NCBI GenBank assembly: GCA_030142905.1
Contig: JASJOG010000457.1
Location: forward strand, 1-64,000
DNA: 64,000 nucleotides
Direction: 5' to 3'
From: Heliopora coerulea
Taxonomy: Eukaryota; Cnidaria; Anthozoa; Scleralcyonacea; Helioporidae
A program made the position numbers and the translations under genes. This document shows, in pieces, positions 21,842 through 33,836 of the stretch. Each line of letters opens with the position of its first letter. The first letter of the stretch is position 1. The notes below the pieces were generated by a model that did not search any database, had not been told where the DNA came from, and worked only from the letters and a program-made list of their open reading frames with translations.

Positions 21842-22175
21842 TTTCTCAATTGTCACTATTATCAAGAGCAAATGGTAAGGTAGCGATTTAAAAGCGACAT
21901 AACTAAACATTTTTTTGTAAATAAATGGTACAAAATCATCAATGTTAGTGTATAAACCAGTTAAAGTCGGTTTACAGAAAACAGAGGTAGTAAATAAACC
22001 ATGACAGCGAGTGATGTTAATTTCAAGAAATGACAAGGTATTTTTATTTCAATCTCATGAGTAGAAAATATGTTAGAATGAGGACGGTTAAAGTAGTCTA
22101 GAAAAGTTGTTGCATGGTCACTTGACCGAAAAAGTAGGAAACAATCATCTCCATGTCTACGATAAAAAACAGGTA
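21842..22175 (-). mobile_element. Penelope-like RT fragment, minus strand
   Basis: From about 22150 downward the minus strand reads 'YRRHGDDCFLLFRSSDHAT', then 'STHEIEI', then, in shifting frames, segments ending near 'FCKPTLTGLYTNIDDFVPF' (about 21950). It corresponds to the YVDD region of the plus-strand copy starting at 22180, with the catalytic YVDD changed to HGDD. It was cut by the hAT insertion at 21833. Confidence 0.75.
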
Positions 22176-22179
22176 TAAA

Positions 22180-23170
22180 AAAATATATTTACTTGGCTTG
22201 ATAGTTGTCCAGCTGATTTTAAACCTGTTTTTCTCGTAGATATGTAGATGATTATTTCCTACCTTTTCAATCAAGTAACCATGCAACAACTATTCTAGAC
22301 TATTTAAACGGTAGACATCCTAATATCTTTTTTACTCATGAAATTGAAGTTAACAAAACCTTGTCATTTGTTTATATTAATATCACGCGTTGCAATTTTT
22401 TATTTACCACCTCTGTTTTCCTTAAACCTACTTTCACTGGATTATATGCCAATTTTAATAGTTTTAGTCCGTTTATTTACAAAAAAAGGTTTAGTAATGT
22501 CGCTTTTAAATCGTTACTTTAACATTTGCTTTTGATATTTGACCTTTTATTTTGAACTTGAAAATTTTATAAAAATGTTTACCCTTAATAGCTATCCCAA
22601 ATATTTTCTAAACACATGCATTCGTTGTTTTTTGGATAAAATTTTTTGTCCTGATCCTAAAGTTTCCACTGCACCTAAAAAGGTAATTTTCTTATCCATT
22701 CCTTTCATAGGACAACATAGCCTTCAGATACGAAACCAAATGCGCAAACTCTGTTCCACTGCCTTTCCTCATATAAGTCATATTTCCATCCGCTTCCTTT
22801 TTCGTACCTCACTTCGCTTATCCCATTTTTTTAGCACATTGTATATGGGCCAGACAAGCCAACATCTCCACACACGGTCTCTGACCACTTGGGATTTCCT
22901 GGCCTAAGAGGAAAAAAAGCGTGTCACCCTATTTCACCAGATGACTTTACTATCCTTTCTTCTTCTTCCTCCAGCTGTGACATTCTTCTCATAAGAGAAA
23001 GCTTACTTATTAAGAAACTCAATCCCACCCTTAATTCGAATATCATTTCTATCCCACGTCCTCTCAAACGCCATATTATGCTAATTAACTTAAAACCATA
23101 AATTTATAATTATTCTTTGTCATATTTTATTTCATTGTCTGATGATGTTGCGTTAAATGCAACGAAACGT
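22180..23170 (+). mobile_element. Penelope-like RT to GIY-YIG fragment, plus strand
   Basis: Begins 'RRYVDDYFLPFQSSNHAT' (about 22240), then 'THEIEVNKTLSFVYINITR', 'LKPTFTGLYANFNSF' and 'SNVAFKSLL'. After frame changes come the linker ('CIRCFLDKIFCPDP', about 22615), a shortened GIY-YIG ('STLYMGQTSQHLHT', about 22835) and the C-terminus 'LIRESLLIKKLNP' ending at 23101. Compared with the minus copy at 18420-19590, about 24 residues just before the GIY-YIG motif are missing. The 3' UTR carries the hairpin at 23139. Confidence 0.82.
23139..23167 (+). other. Hammerhead-like hairpin in Penelope 3' UTR
   Basis: 'CTGATGA', then T, a GTTGC/GCAAC hairpin, then 'GAAA'. Of the copies here this is the closest to the hammerhead consensus CUGAUGA - stem - GAAA, apart from the extra T. 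Confidence 0.5.
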
Positions 23171-23273
23171 TAGATCCTAATAAATCTTTTTCCTAATTAT
23201 GCCTTTTCTGCGAGTCTTTTACTGGGCGTTCATACTCATACTTAGAAAAGGCGTACACCTTTTCATTTACTAA

Positions 23274-23321
23274 AGTTGTTTGAAGCGTTCAGGACAGAAA
23301 TGCCGAGAAGTGAAATTTCAG
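23274..23321 (+). CDS. 48-nt phase-1 exon with damaged acceptor
   Basis: By analogy with 58976-59023, the exon is 48 nt, reads E-L-F-E-A-F-R-T-E-M and onward, and ends at donor GTATAC (23322). The expected acceptor dinucleotide is AA (23272-23273) rather than AG. A usable AG two bases inside would shorten the exon to 46 nt and break frame. Intron sequence after it (about 23330-23600) resembles that after 59023. It lies 2.0 kb upstream of the intact Roc-COR exon, so it probably belonged to that gene. Confidence 0.45.
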
Positions 23322-25358
23322 GTATACCTAGCTTTTTATTACACATGTTAGATTTAAACTTATGGATGCAGAAGGTCTATACGTGAAATAACGGATTACA
23401 TTGGAACATTCGCTTCCGCACCCATGGGCACATTTTTCAGTTACACACACAAGTTTTGGCGGAAAATTTCTTGGTTGATTTCAAGCTAAATGAGTTGGAT
23501 CTTGTGGTAATGTTTTCCGTCAGGTTACAAGATATCCAATTTCAAATTGTCCTAAAACGTTGATATGACTCATGACGCTATGAATGTTGTGCATTGATAT
23601 TTTGCACGTTTCACCAATCACTTAGTTCAAATGTAACTCTGACTAGTATCTTAGGAACCTCTTTCATGTTGGAAATGTCGGTTTCAGGTTTAGGGAACTC
23701 GCAGTATATTATAAATTTCCGTTTCAGGTTTTACGTTGTACCACAGAATACGGAACGACACAGCATTTGACTTTTAAATTTAAACTTCTCCATACTACCT
23801 TGGACAAATCAAAGTTGAGAGTTCTAAGTTGCGGTATAGATGTCATGCACATGACCGCTATTTCCATAGTTACCAAAACTGGCTTCTCAATGCAGGCATA
23901 ATATAAGGAGCAAGAAGTCCAACTCATTGTCGGTATTCTTGATTTCCGTGTCCTCATACGTCCTCGACTAAACATGGTTTTGACTGGATGTTTAAACTAG
24001 TCTATGAAAGTTTGGACTCTCCCGAGACATTTGAGAGAATTAACATAGTAGCCATGTAAACTTTTGTAGATTTAACCTTTTGATATTAAAAATTTGATTA
24101 GTATAAGCTTAACTAGCATGAGGTTTAGATTATTTTCGTTATTATTTTCATTGTCATAGTTACATGGCAGAGCTTGTTCTTCGGTCTGTACGCAAAATTA
24201 CGTGCGCTCAATGGCTCCAGAATAGTGAAATGTTATATGTTGTTGGACCGGTTCAATACTCTTTTTAATCCGGATCGGTGGGGTTTTAGCTGAAAACTTT
24301 TCAGGCTGATTTTAATGTAAGTTGAGGGGAATTAAGCATCTATAATAAAAGATTCCGAATAATGAAATGCACTGAAACGCTATTATTGTTACTTAAAGCT
24401 CATTATTTATAAGTACAATAAAAGAATGTTTAAATGGTGGAAATAAGAAGCAAACAAGTTACGAGGTGTGGTAAACAGCACCATCTGCTGACAAAAAACC
24501 AGTTAAAAATGAAAAAATATATCCGCCCACAAGCCATATTATAAATTCCTTATTAAACTCGCTTGTTCTGTCCGTATAGGAGAGTATTTGCCCAGTACAA
24601 AAAGCTCAGTTAAATACTTTTCAGTATGGACCGCGTTCTCGGTTAATAAATATTAATTATTTAGCTTCTGTCTCATGACTGCCAACTATGATCATTTCTA
24701 TTCATTTTTCCTGTCGAAATTTTACTTGCTGAATCCCTTCTGTGCTTTGCTGCTCCGAATCCAGGGTTCCTGTTTGCTCATGAGCTCAACAGTTGCATTA
24801 TCTAACTCAGAGAATAATCTACCGATACTACCAACTCTATGTCAAGTAAAGGAGCCATGGATTTTCAAAGTCTTTTATACCATGATAGAACGTAAACGAT
24901 ACATTTCTTAATTTGTGGTCACCCAATCATCTTGTCTAAAGGCTAAAAGGCCAGCCAGCGTTTTCAAGACAGATAGCTAGTATTTCGTTTCACCGAGCAA
25001 AAATTTATTAGGTTTTAAAGTGTGAATTGGTTTTCCGGATCCTTGTGTTGTGTAATCACAAAACATGCTTAAAATGGATTAAATCTCGTAGTTATCTACG
25101 AGGAACAGAAGTGTACTTCTTTCGGAATATAATCGTTCAGAATCCCACCAGTAATATGAAGTTCTTGATTGCTCATTACCAGGAAAATTTGACCGTATTA
25201 CCTTTCCAAAAGCTAAGTACAGTTATAGCTGCATTTACTTCCCATTTCGTGTTCGATAAGAACTTCTTACGACACTAAGTCGTGTAAGATGTCATTACTA
25301 TTGTGATGCCTTTTTATGTGTGTCAGCTATAAAATTTACTTTATATTTGGATTTACAG
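23322..25358. other. Probable intron upstream of the Roc-COR exon
   Basis: The first about 300 bp resemble the intron after 59023 ('tttttattacacatgtta', 'ctatgaatgttgtgcattga'). The remainder holds no recognised repeat or gene. It ends in the acceptor 'atatttggatttacag' (AG at 25357-25358). Confidence 0.5.
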
Positions 25359-27595
25359 AAAACATGAAACTTAAGGCAGCAGTTTCAGAGGCAGTGAATG
25401 AAACGAAGAGAAATAATCGTATCTCCATCTTCTTTATTGGTCAAGACCGTGTGGGAAAGACATCATTAAAGAAAAGAATTCTGGGACAAACCTTTGACGA
25501 TCAAGAACCTAGTACTGTCGGCATTGAAGTCGATATTGTTGAAGTTGACGAGAAGAACAAGTCAGAACCGTGGCAAAGTACCGGAGATAAACAACGTATG
25601 GTATCCCAAGATCATGTCAATGACGTCATTGGTAAAGCTACAGCCAAGTCGATTAAACAACAGGACGAAGCAAAATCTCGTCAAGAAACTCAAGATCAGC
25701 AGCACATTGTAACCGATGACCATAAAAATGCTACCACGGGGAAAGATGCAGCCAAAACGACGAATTACTCCGAAACGTCCGGTGGCATTGAAGTTGACGA
25801 AAAATCCCGCAATACCACTGCCAGTGAACAAGGGAAAACGACGAAACTTTCAGTATCTGAACATGTCAGTAATGGGAATAAAACTGGTGAAAAAAATATC
25901 AACAAAAGCAATGTCGTTTGGACTCCCGAGTTAGAAAAAGCTATTAAAGAAAATATGGCAAAAGTTGACCTGTATAGTGACGACGAGATGACCAAGGTCA
26001 GGTTGCTGCTGCAAGACGTAGCAGGCCAATCCTTATTTTATGATATTCACTCTATGTTTTTGAGACTGCAGTCTTTATTTGTCCTGGTTGTTGGTCTTGA
26101 CGAAGATCTTCATGGTAAAGCTAAGTCACTGTTTGTCGATCAAAGAAAGAACATAAAGATAGAAATTGAGAATTACCTGGTGGAAACAAATCTAGACTAT
26201 GCAAATCGGTGGATGTCAGCTTTGCGTCATGTCAGTTTACTCGGTGAACGTACTGAGGGAACTAACTTTGTTTCACCTGCTACCATTCTGGTCCTGACTA
26301 AGCCTGATTCGGTTACTGGTACTCCAGATGAAATAGAGCAGAAGATCCAGAAAGCAAAGGATACGTTGTTAGACAGCTTCACAGATTATGAATGTGGACA
26401 CCATATAGTTGGGACGTTTGTTATTGACAACACGAAATCCGAAGATCCCCAGCTTCCAAAGCTCCAAGAAAAAATTTTCAATATCTCGCAAGAAATCCTG
26501 AAATCTCAAGATAGATTTCCCATTAACTGGCTTAGGTTAGAACGTGGTCTTGCTACCGTGATGGAATCACGTAATCAACCGTATATCACCTTTGAAGAAG
26601 TAGAGGAGATCGGCAGGAAGTTTGATATGGGTGAGCATTTGGCTGCAGCCATCGAGTCCCTTCATCAGCAGAATGTTATCATCCATTTTCACGATGATAA
26701 TAAAGCACGCAATCTTGTGGTCCTTGATCCACATTGGCTGGTAAAGCTCTTTACAAGGATTATCAACGTACCTCTACCTCAAGATCAAATTCCAAATCGT
26801 ACTGCCCTGTGGAAACCTTTGAGAGATCGTGGTAAATTGTCTTCAGAATTACTTGGCAGGCTACTGTCGGATCATCAGAATCAAGTGGAACCTTTGACAA
26901 GACTGATGGAAATGGTGAGTTTAATATGCCGCTGGAATGAAGATACTTGGCTGGTCCCATCAATGGCGAAATCTAAGAAAGCAAGAAGAGATTTGGAAGA
27001 GCAGCTTAAGCAATGCAGTCTCCCGCCACTCTACCTTGCTTTTAATGGTGGCTACCTTCCTCTTGGTATGTACACGCGACTACAAGTATACCTCATGTGG
27101 TTCTACCAGATTCGCTGCCGAGAGATGCCCACTCTCTCCTGCCATTTCTGTCGTTTACCTTTGGAGGAAGGCGAGTTGAAATACTCCGTCATTCTGGTCC
27201 AACATCTGTCTAGAATTAAAGTAGCTATAAAGTGCGACAGCTTAACCATTTCTGAAGACAAGCTGCAAGAGATCGCATGCAAAGTAAAGTGTGACCTCCG
27301 TAATGCTTTAAACGAAATTCAACGCTCTAATCCCATCTACAAAGTCGCGAAATATGACTTTTCTGTGAAATGTGACAGTGACTGTTACCGTGCAAATCCA
27401 ACTAAATGTCCTCGACATCAGCAAGATAGTTGTGACCATGAAGACTGCGTTCACCTGTTCAAACTTGAAGATTTACAGAATGGTGTCAACTTTTGTGGCT
27501 ACAGTCATGGTTGGTTTGACGTTGAAAAGGTCAGACATTGGATGGACAGAAAAGGTAACAGTGATGTCCCTGTTACATGTTGCTTGTTTTTTTAA
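25359..27595 (+). CDS. Roc-COR GTPase (ROCO family), intact large exon
   Basis: This single open exon follows acceptor AG at 25357-25358 in phase 1. The first ATG inside is at 25364. The order is a short leader ('ENMKLKAAVSEAVNET'), P-loop 'GQDRVGKT' (25439-25462), switch I 'STVGIEVD' (25511-25534), and a polar, low-complexity insert of about 155 residues. Then come switch II 'DVAGQ' (26015-26029), 'LTKPD' in the guanine-specificity position (about 26294-26308), a COR region from 'FPINWLRLERG' (26513) to about 27235, and a Cys/His tail (C..C, C.RH, C....C.H; 27368-27450). ROCO proteins are GTP-regulated dimeric signalling proteins, and DAPK1 and LRRK2 are relatives. The long insert inside Roc and the Cys/His tail are unusual. 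The stop is at 27593-27595. A donor-like site at 27555 could instead splice onward. No kinase or LRR was seen. Confidence 0.82.
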
Positions 27596-29230
27596 TTAAA
27601 ATACTTTTTATTTAAAAGACTTTGAAAATGTTACGCATTAACAGATCACTCGACTCTCCAGGCTTTGCCGGGCAATTGTCCGATTGTTAGAAAGATCCCC
27701 TGACTCCCGTTCAATTATGAAATCGTCGTGGCTAATAGGTGGGCAAGAAAATAGGTTCCTAAAAAAATTTGCCTTCCACTTGTCTTCAGGATGTGGAATA
27801 GATAGGTTCCTTTACGGAAATGTTAACAACTGATTTCACCTGATTCTTTGTTCTTCTTACTGCTCAGAGATTTTGTTATTGTAATTCCAAGGTAGTAGGC
27901 TGTGGTACAGCCAGTTATCTTGCCATAATAAAAATGTAATCTTGTCGTTGGATTAACTGACAGTCACACAGCACCATATTTGGAAATGTCGGGACTTGGT
28001 GGACAAGGATTGATTCATAACCAGTTCCAGTCCCCCTAATTGGGATTTCTGAAATTGTCTCTATAAGCAGAAAACAAAAATTTTATAAGTTGACATGATT
28101 TATCTTCAGTTATGAATTGTGTTGAAAATCTCCCAACTTTTATCATGATCATCAGGACTTTCTGGGCTTCAAGTTTGAAAATTTTCCGCCCATCTGGATT
28201 GTGTTTTTTGAGAGGTCTGCATTGATGTTGTGTGCATGTGCTCACTAGGAATATGACCAAAGATACACCATAGTTTCTCAATCTCAAATTCTCAGGAATT
28301 GTTTCTAAGCCCAGGACAGAGATCGAATCTGCAACCTTGATTACCTATTCGACGCCCTTACAATTGTAATGCGAGGAATCCGATTGGCAGCGAAGGTTAA
28401 AAAGGTGTGCTGGCTGGTTATATTGACGTATGTACGAACGAATAAGATAGCTAGGCAGAAGTTTTTTAATAATATCTCATATTCTATATTTCCGGCAATT
28501 AAGCGTGACTATCTGGGTGCCCTAATATGGGTTGCCTGTACGGTGATTTTATCCCAATTTTCGTATCTTACATGTCCTTAGTTTCTTTGTCCATCTCCTC
28601 TGTAAGAACGCAGAGCAGCAAATATCAATTTCATAAGCATATTAGGCATAAAATGGCTCATAACACCTCTATCGACCGTTTGTTTTTACCGCAAGCATCA
28701 GAAATTTCAGACAGAGGTCAATTCCGATCGATATCTGCTCAAAGATCGAATGGAGAAGAAGGTTGTCCCCCAACTTCCTCAAGATACGCCACTGGTGATT
28801 CTCAAGGGGTAGACTCTAAACACTAGTAGCCTTAACCATTCAACTTATTCTTGATAGCTGAATGTCAAAAGGCCTTGCCTGATAATGATAAAATTATGAG
28901 TTTGATCCCCCCGTCTAAGGCTCAGAAACAATTTCTGAGGACTTGAACTTCATGACCGTTCGCATGTCTTCTTTCGGACTGTGGAAAGCTGCTGTTGCAC
29001 ATTGTTTATTTGATTTATTGTAGGGTGGGGGACCAGTCTTCTGTCGTAAATTTTGAGGAAATATTAACTGCCTGCAACAAAACACGGAATAAAGCCGTGA
29101 AACATGTTCAACATCTTTTTTTGAAACGCGATCAACTTCTTGGAATCAGTTCTACACAACAGTTAGTGTACTAATCTGGCTTCCCATCAACTGACCTGTG
29201 AGGACAAAGATAAGAGCAGCTGATAGAACT
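27596..29230. other. Downstream non-coding stretch
   Basis: No domain recognised. The open piece at 28527-28826 and its minus-strand shadow have no recognisable match. A short tRNA B-box-like match near 28320-28350 is too weak to call a SINE. Confidence 0.4.
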
Positions 29231-29742
29231 TTAGTTTACTGGAATCATGTTCTATGCCAACTGAGCAATAAGATCAAAGTTTAATACATCCTACAATGAT
29301 TGGTTTACTGGTTTGATTTACGACCCACTGAGCAATGAGGTAAAGGTTGAGAATAAACCCATACATTTAGTTTATTAGTCTGATGTTCAACTGAGCAATA
29401 AGATCAAGGCTGAGTACAAACCACAACTTTTGGTTTACTGGTTCGGATGATGTACCATCTGAATTATCAAGCCAGATATGAAAATAACCCACCACTTTCA
29501 GTGTGCATCTGTTGTTCTGAGAACAACTTACGACCTTTGGTTCGCCAGTCTGATCTTTGATTTACTGAACTATTAGACTAAGATTAGAACCATATCAAAA
29601 ATTCTCGTTTGCTAGTTTAATTCTCTAACAGCTGAACTTAGTAATCTATGAGACCAAAGTTGAAAGATACGCAAAATTTTTAGTCTACGACTCTGATGAT
29701 CTACTAACTCAGCTACGACACTAAGGTTGGAAAAACTGCGAT
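29231..29742. repeat. Degenerate tandem array of about 67-bp tRNA-head-like units
   Basis: Units start near 29231, 29300, 29367, 29430, 29497, 29536, 29602 and 29679. A consensus reads '(t)ttggtttactggt.tgat', then 'ctaccaactgagcaat.aga', then a short spacer. 'ctaccaactgagc' is the reverse complement of a tRNA A box (gctcagttggtag). Unit 5 is short (about 39 bp). Confidence 0.65.
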
Positions 29743-29799
29743 CGCGTGAAGATGCGTCGTGGGTTGATTTTTCGGAACTCAAGTTACTTCTTTCTCTGT

Positions 29800-31870
29800 C
29801 TCCTGTCAACTACAATGGCGAGACAAATTTCCTTTACCTATGACAATGGGGAATTCAAGTTCGAAGGCCTCATCGTAAAAAATCAACACGTTGTCATCCT
29901 CACTGGTACGTCTTTCATGGAGGCAAATGACCTGGCTGTATGCTCGCCCAAACGAGAAGTAATCCTCAGGGACGGCACTGTTTACAAATACAATTCCTCC
30001 GCCTACAAAAGATTCCAGCACTGCTGCTCGCTGATGGTTTATACTCCACGCACTAATTCCTAAAACCATTTGGCCCTCCGTAATGCAGGACTCCAACAAA
30101 ACTCCTGCCTCCTCACTGATAGAAAAGCCTTGGGTACAGACCTACGAGAAACTTTTTCATGGTAAATTCTCTGCCAGTCTCCGCGTTTCAACGTTCCTAT
30201 CCGTGATCAGTAGATATCAGGCATCCATCAGGCACGTCTCAGGTTCCTCAATTCTACCATCTGACTTTGCAAGCCGTAAAGCTCCTCCAAGCGAAGACAA
30301 GGCCTGCCAGGCTTGCTCCTTTGTCATGCACACCCAGAAATCTGTTCTCCGAGAGGTACTGGGTGGAGACGTGTGATTCACCAGTCGTCCTGCTTGATCG
30401 GCGATACAGTTCTAGTGCCCCAATTTACGCCGTACCCAAGCTCACTTTATCCAGCGTACGAGACCATTCAGAAAACTTTCGAATGTTAACGACGTCAAAA
30501 GGTGGCGTAAATGTTGCTACAGTCGCTGCCAATGGTTTACTTGTTATAAATCGTACCGACCCCCTGACCCTCCTCGTGGGTGTATTGCTGTCCCACACCA
30601 AGTTTTAGATGGACTGTTGACTACACTTTACATTCAACTCAACCATCCTTCCAGTAATTAGCTCAAGACGGTCGTCAAATAACCATCATGCGTCCACTTG
30701 TATGCCCTCGATATGGACAGAGATGTTGAACACGTCACCAGCGGCCACGGGGGTGCCACTCCTGTGCCACATTCCGACAGACTCTAACCGGACGAATTGA
30801 GCTGTCAACCTCTTTCACGCACGATTCATTGGGTCAGTCTTTTGCAGCCGATGTCATCAAGCGTTCTCGTCAGTTAACATTAGTTCTTTGAGAGATCGTG
30901 GCATCCAACACTTCAACCCTCCCGCTTGAAAACGAGCGACATCGAGCACTACGGGATGCTCTCATACAATTGTGCATCCGAAAGCGACGCATGGATGGCC
31001 CTCCAATAGTCATCGGCAGGGATGCTCCTTCTGGTTTCAAGGCACTTGTCAATGACAAACTGCTACACCATTACAAAATAAACTTGAAACTTGACCATGT
31101 CAAAAAAACTTAACAAGAACCCTGTCGCCGAAAAGGCAATCAGAGTTTGAAGGTGAGCTACTACATCAAGATCCGTTGGGTGGGCCTTATTACCATGCAC
31201 ACTAGCAGTAGTGACTACCGCTTTGAACTCTCGTATCCGCTCGCGTGAACTGTCCGCTCGATAAATGTGCATCCAGATGGACCAATTCTCTAATGTCCAG
31301 TTACTTCCAGGAGACGGCAACCTGATAGCCCCTCAACATGAACAGCATCTCACGAATCACCCTTTTAATAAGTGTTTTACTGCACAGGTTCAGCCTACAT
31401 CTCCCATTAAAGCTGGCGACTAGCTGTACCTCCACCCAGACAGGAACAAATCACGAGTTCGACACCGTTACCTTGTCGTGTCGGTTGAGCTCCCTTTCTG
31501 TAACATCGAGAAGTTGAACGGGTGCCAGTTAAGAAGCTCGTTATAGCGCGTGAAGTTATCTGAGTGCTTTAAGATTGCACCCGACGTGCCAGACACACTA
31601 CTGTCACCCACATCATACCGCACAGACGAAGAGTAGGACCCCCTTTTGGAACCGCATCCTCCACCTCCACCCCCATATATTCCCGACGCACTCCTAACCA
31701 AGCTCCACCACAGCGCAGAAGAACCGCAACAAACCCTACCAGCACCAAATTAGCTTACCCTACCATCAGATGATGGACTTTGCAGATCGACGCGCACTCG
31801 ACGCCCACCAAAGCACTACCAAGACCATATAACAGACCTCCAAGTATATGATGAGTTCTGCGTTGTGCGA
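29800..31870 (+). mobile_element. LTR retrotransposon (Gypsy-like) internal region, decayed
   Basis: Plus-strand pieces in order: a protease-like segment (29815-30060, 'TGTSFMEANDLAV' with the DTG Asp changed to Leu, 'REVILRDGTVYKY'), then an RNase H end 'RYQASIRHVSGSSILPSDFA' (30200-30290). An integrase follows, with Cys pair 'CQACSF', 'ILDGLL'-like and 'LNHPSS' segments near 30600-30660, 'SFAADVIKRSRQ' (about 30840) and 'LIQLCIRKRRMDGPPIVI'. A chromodomain-like or basic C-terminus ('DRNKSRVRHRYLV', about 31440) ends the series. Frameshifts separate the pieces. The reverse transcriptase is missing between protease and RNase H, and no LTRs were found. Confidence 0.72.
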
Positions 31871-32319
31871 TTTCATGAGACACAATGAAACAGACTTCTG
31901 CCATTAGGCGTGCGTACGTTTACATTGACGTTTCAACTAACTCAGGCATTGTTACATCAGTTCTATTTATGGTAGTAGTGCTTTAAACTTTACGATTTTC
32001 TTAAACGTAAGAAAAAAGAGTTGTGACAGTATCGATTAGCAACAAAGGTTTATAAGTGTTACCCTCACGGAGGCCGACCACCTTGTTTTGCCCGAATCTC
32101 GTTCCTACGACGTTTACTACTGTGACTAAAGTCATTTAAACTTTACCAATCGTGCTTCGGCTCTTACCCAGCTGGCATTGAACAAACTTGGGCGAATAAT
32201 CAACAATTATCAAAAAAATATTAATATCAAACTTTTCTACTCGGCTAGTCTGGATTCATCATTGCCTTTATTATAGTCAACGTCTTCACCAACAATGATA
32301 TATGTCCTTTCTTTTTGAA

Positions 32320-32510
32320 GTCTAAAATTTTTTATCACTTTAAACGTGCGAGGTTTGAAGTCCGTTATGTTGGAGGGACCTGAAGGCAGCTCTACAAAAG
32401 GTACACGAGTACTTTAATAAAACCGACAGTAATTTCCAAATCTACAAACATCTCAAAAGAAGGCTTCCATATCCTAATAAGATAAATTCGAACAAAAAAG
32501 CAAATGGACC
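32320..32510 (+). mobile_element. Penelope-like GIY-YIG fragment
   Basis: 'FEVRYVGGT' (about 32356-32381) is followed, after a frame change, by 'QKVHEYFNKTDSNFQIYKHL' (to about 32455). The order R/Y-VG-T, then an EY/EH, then 'IYKHLK' matches the GIY-YIG domain of Penelope-like elements. The rest is absent. Sequence 31871-32319 and 32511-33151 holds nothing recognised. Confidence 0.55.
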
Positions 32511-33151
32511 TTCTACTGTCTTAACTTGAACATCTTAATTGCAAATTTAAAATCCTTACAATTTATAACAAGGCAGTACTTCAATTTCTATTGATACTTT
32601 TGTTATATTATATCGCGTATTTGTTTTGTCGTTGTAATCTATAATGCTATATTTGTATCAGTTAATTCCAAGATTATTTCAATTCCATGGCAATTGAAAA
32701 ATCGTGCATAGAAATGACGCAGTGGACGTTGTCTTCAACTAGCAAAATCGAGTACAGCAATCTTAAGTAGTAGCAATCATGAAGTAGGACGATTTGTACG
32801 TCCTAAGCATATCAAATGATAATAAAAACAGACTGAAAAGCGTTGTGCAGCTCGTTTAAAATATATTTCATTCACGTGTTTTATTGCAAACTCAATGATC
32901 GTAAATGGTACGGGCTACGAGTTCAAGTAGTTTGTCCACAAAATGACCTTATTCTTAGTCAAAATACCTTGATTAACAGATGTTTTTAATAAAAATACGT
33001 CTTCTCTTGGTTTATTATTCAATTGCCGAAATATGAACTACATTTAACATCGCATTAATACCACGGTACAATGAGCTTATTTGAATCAAATTTTTCATAC
33101 TGCTGTGATGACATTGGAGGTGAACCGATATTTCTGGTCCTTTTATTTTAG

Positions 33152-33199
33152 AAAACGTGAAAGGAGATCAAGGAACTGGGAAAGAAGCTGTTAAACATG
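33152..33199 (+). CDS. 48-nt phase-1 exon
   Basis: The acceptor 'ccttttattttag' ends at 33151 and a consensus donor GTAAGT starts at 33200. With one base from the previous exon the reading is 'ENVKGDQGTGKEAVKH' and then G. The first residues match the leader of the Roc-COR exon (ENMK). Length is exactly 48 nt and phase 1 at both ends, so it can be skipped or repeated without changing frame. Confidence 0.6.
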
Positions 33200-33836
33200 G
33201 TAAGTAGCAATACCCTGATCAACAATTCTGACTAACTCCTGTACTGCCAATCATCTTCTCTGTAGACTTGTAGCGTTTGTTTACAGACTTAGTGTCAACT
33301 AAAAGACAGCTGTTAAATAACGAAAGCTGGGTTTCGAGAGTTCTTCAATGTAGAAGAAACTAGTTTGGCGGCATATTATATCAACTTGTCATCAATTGGT
33401 CTTTGATATGTAAATTATATTCGGCCTGCCATTGTTGCGCGATACAGTTCCATACTTTTCAATGTCACTGCGAGAAATACTGTTTCCAGAAAGACCGGGA
33501 ACCTGCAGGTACCGTCGTTAAAAGATTTGCCGGTGACTGATGAAGGTAACTTAATTTCAAAAAAACGGATTGCAGTAAAAGTCAGCTTATCAAATGCTAC
33601 CAAAGAACAGAAATAAAAGACCTTAAATTTCATAAAGATGTTCTGAAATATCTTTTACAACCCTCTATGGTGTCTTTATCACCGCTAAAACATACATAAA
33701 TAGAGCATTCGGTGGTTTTGTATGCCTTGGACAAACTAGTAACTAATGAAAGTGGTAACAGCAAGGTAGTATTGACTTATTGTGCCCTCCCCGCTTGAGC
33801 ATTAATAATTTTTTGGTGAATTACAAATAGCGTTGT

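Noticed and set aside
25316..25358. ATG at 25316 as start of the Roc-COR protein
   Set aside because: The segment ends in a good acceptor (atatttggatttacag) and reads as intron; the ENMK leader after it matches the mini-exon family.
28320..28370. Third tRNA-derived SINE
   Set aside because: Only a weak B-box-like match; no A box and no family tail.
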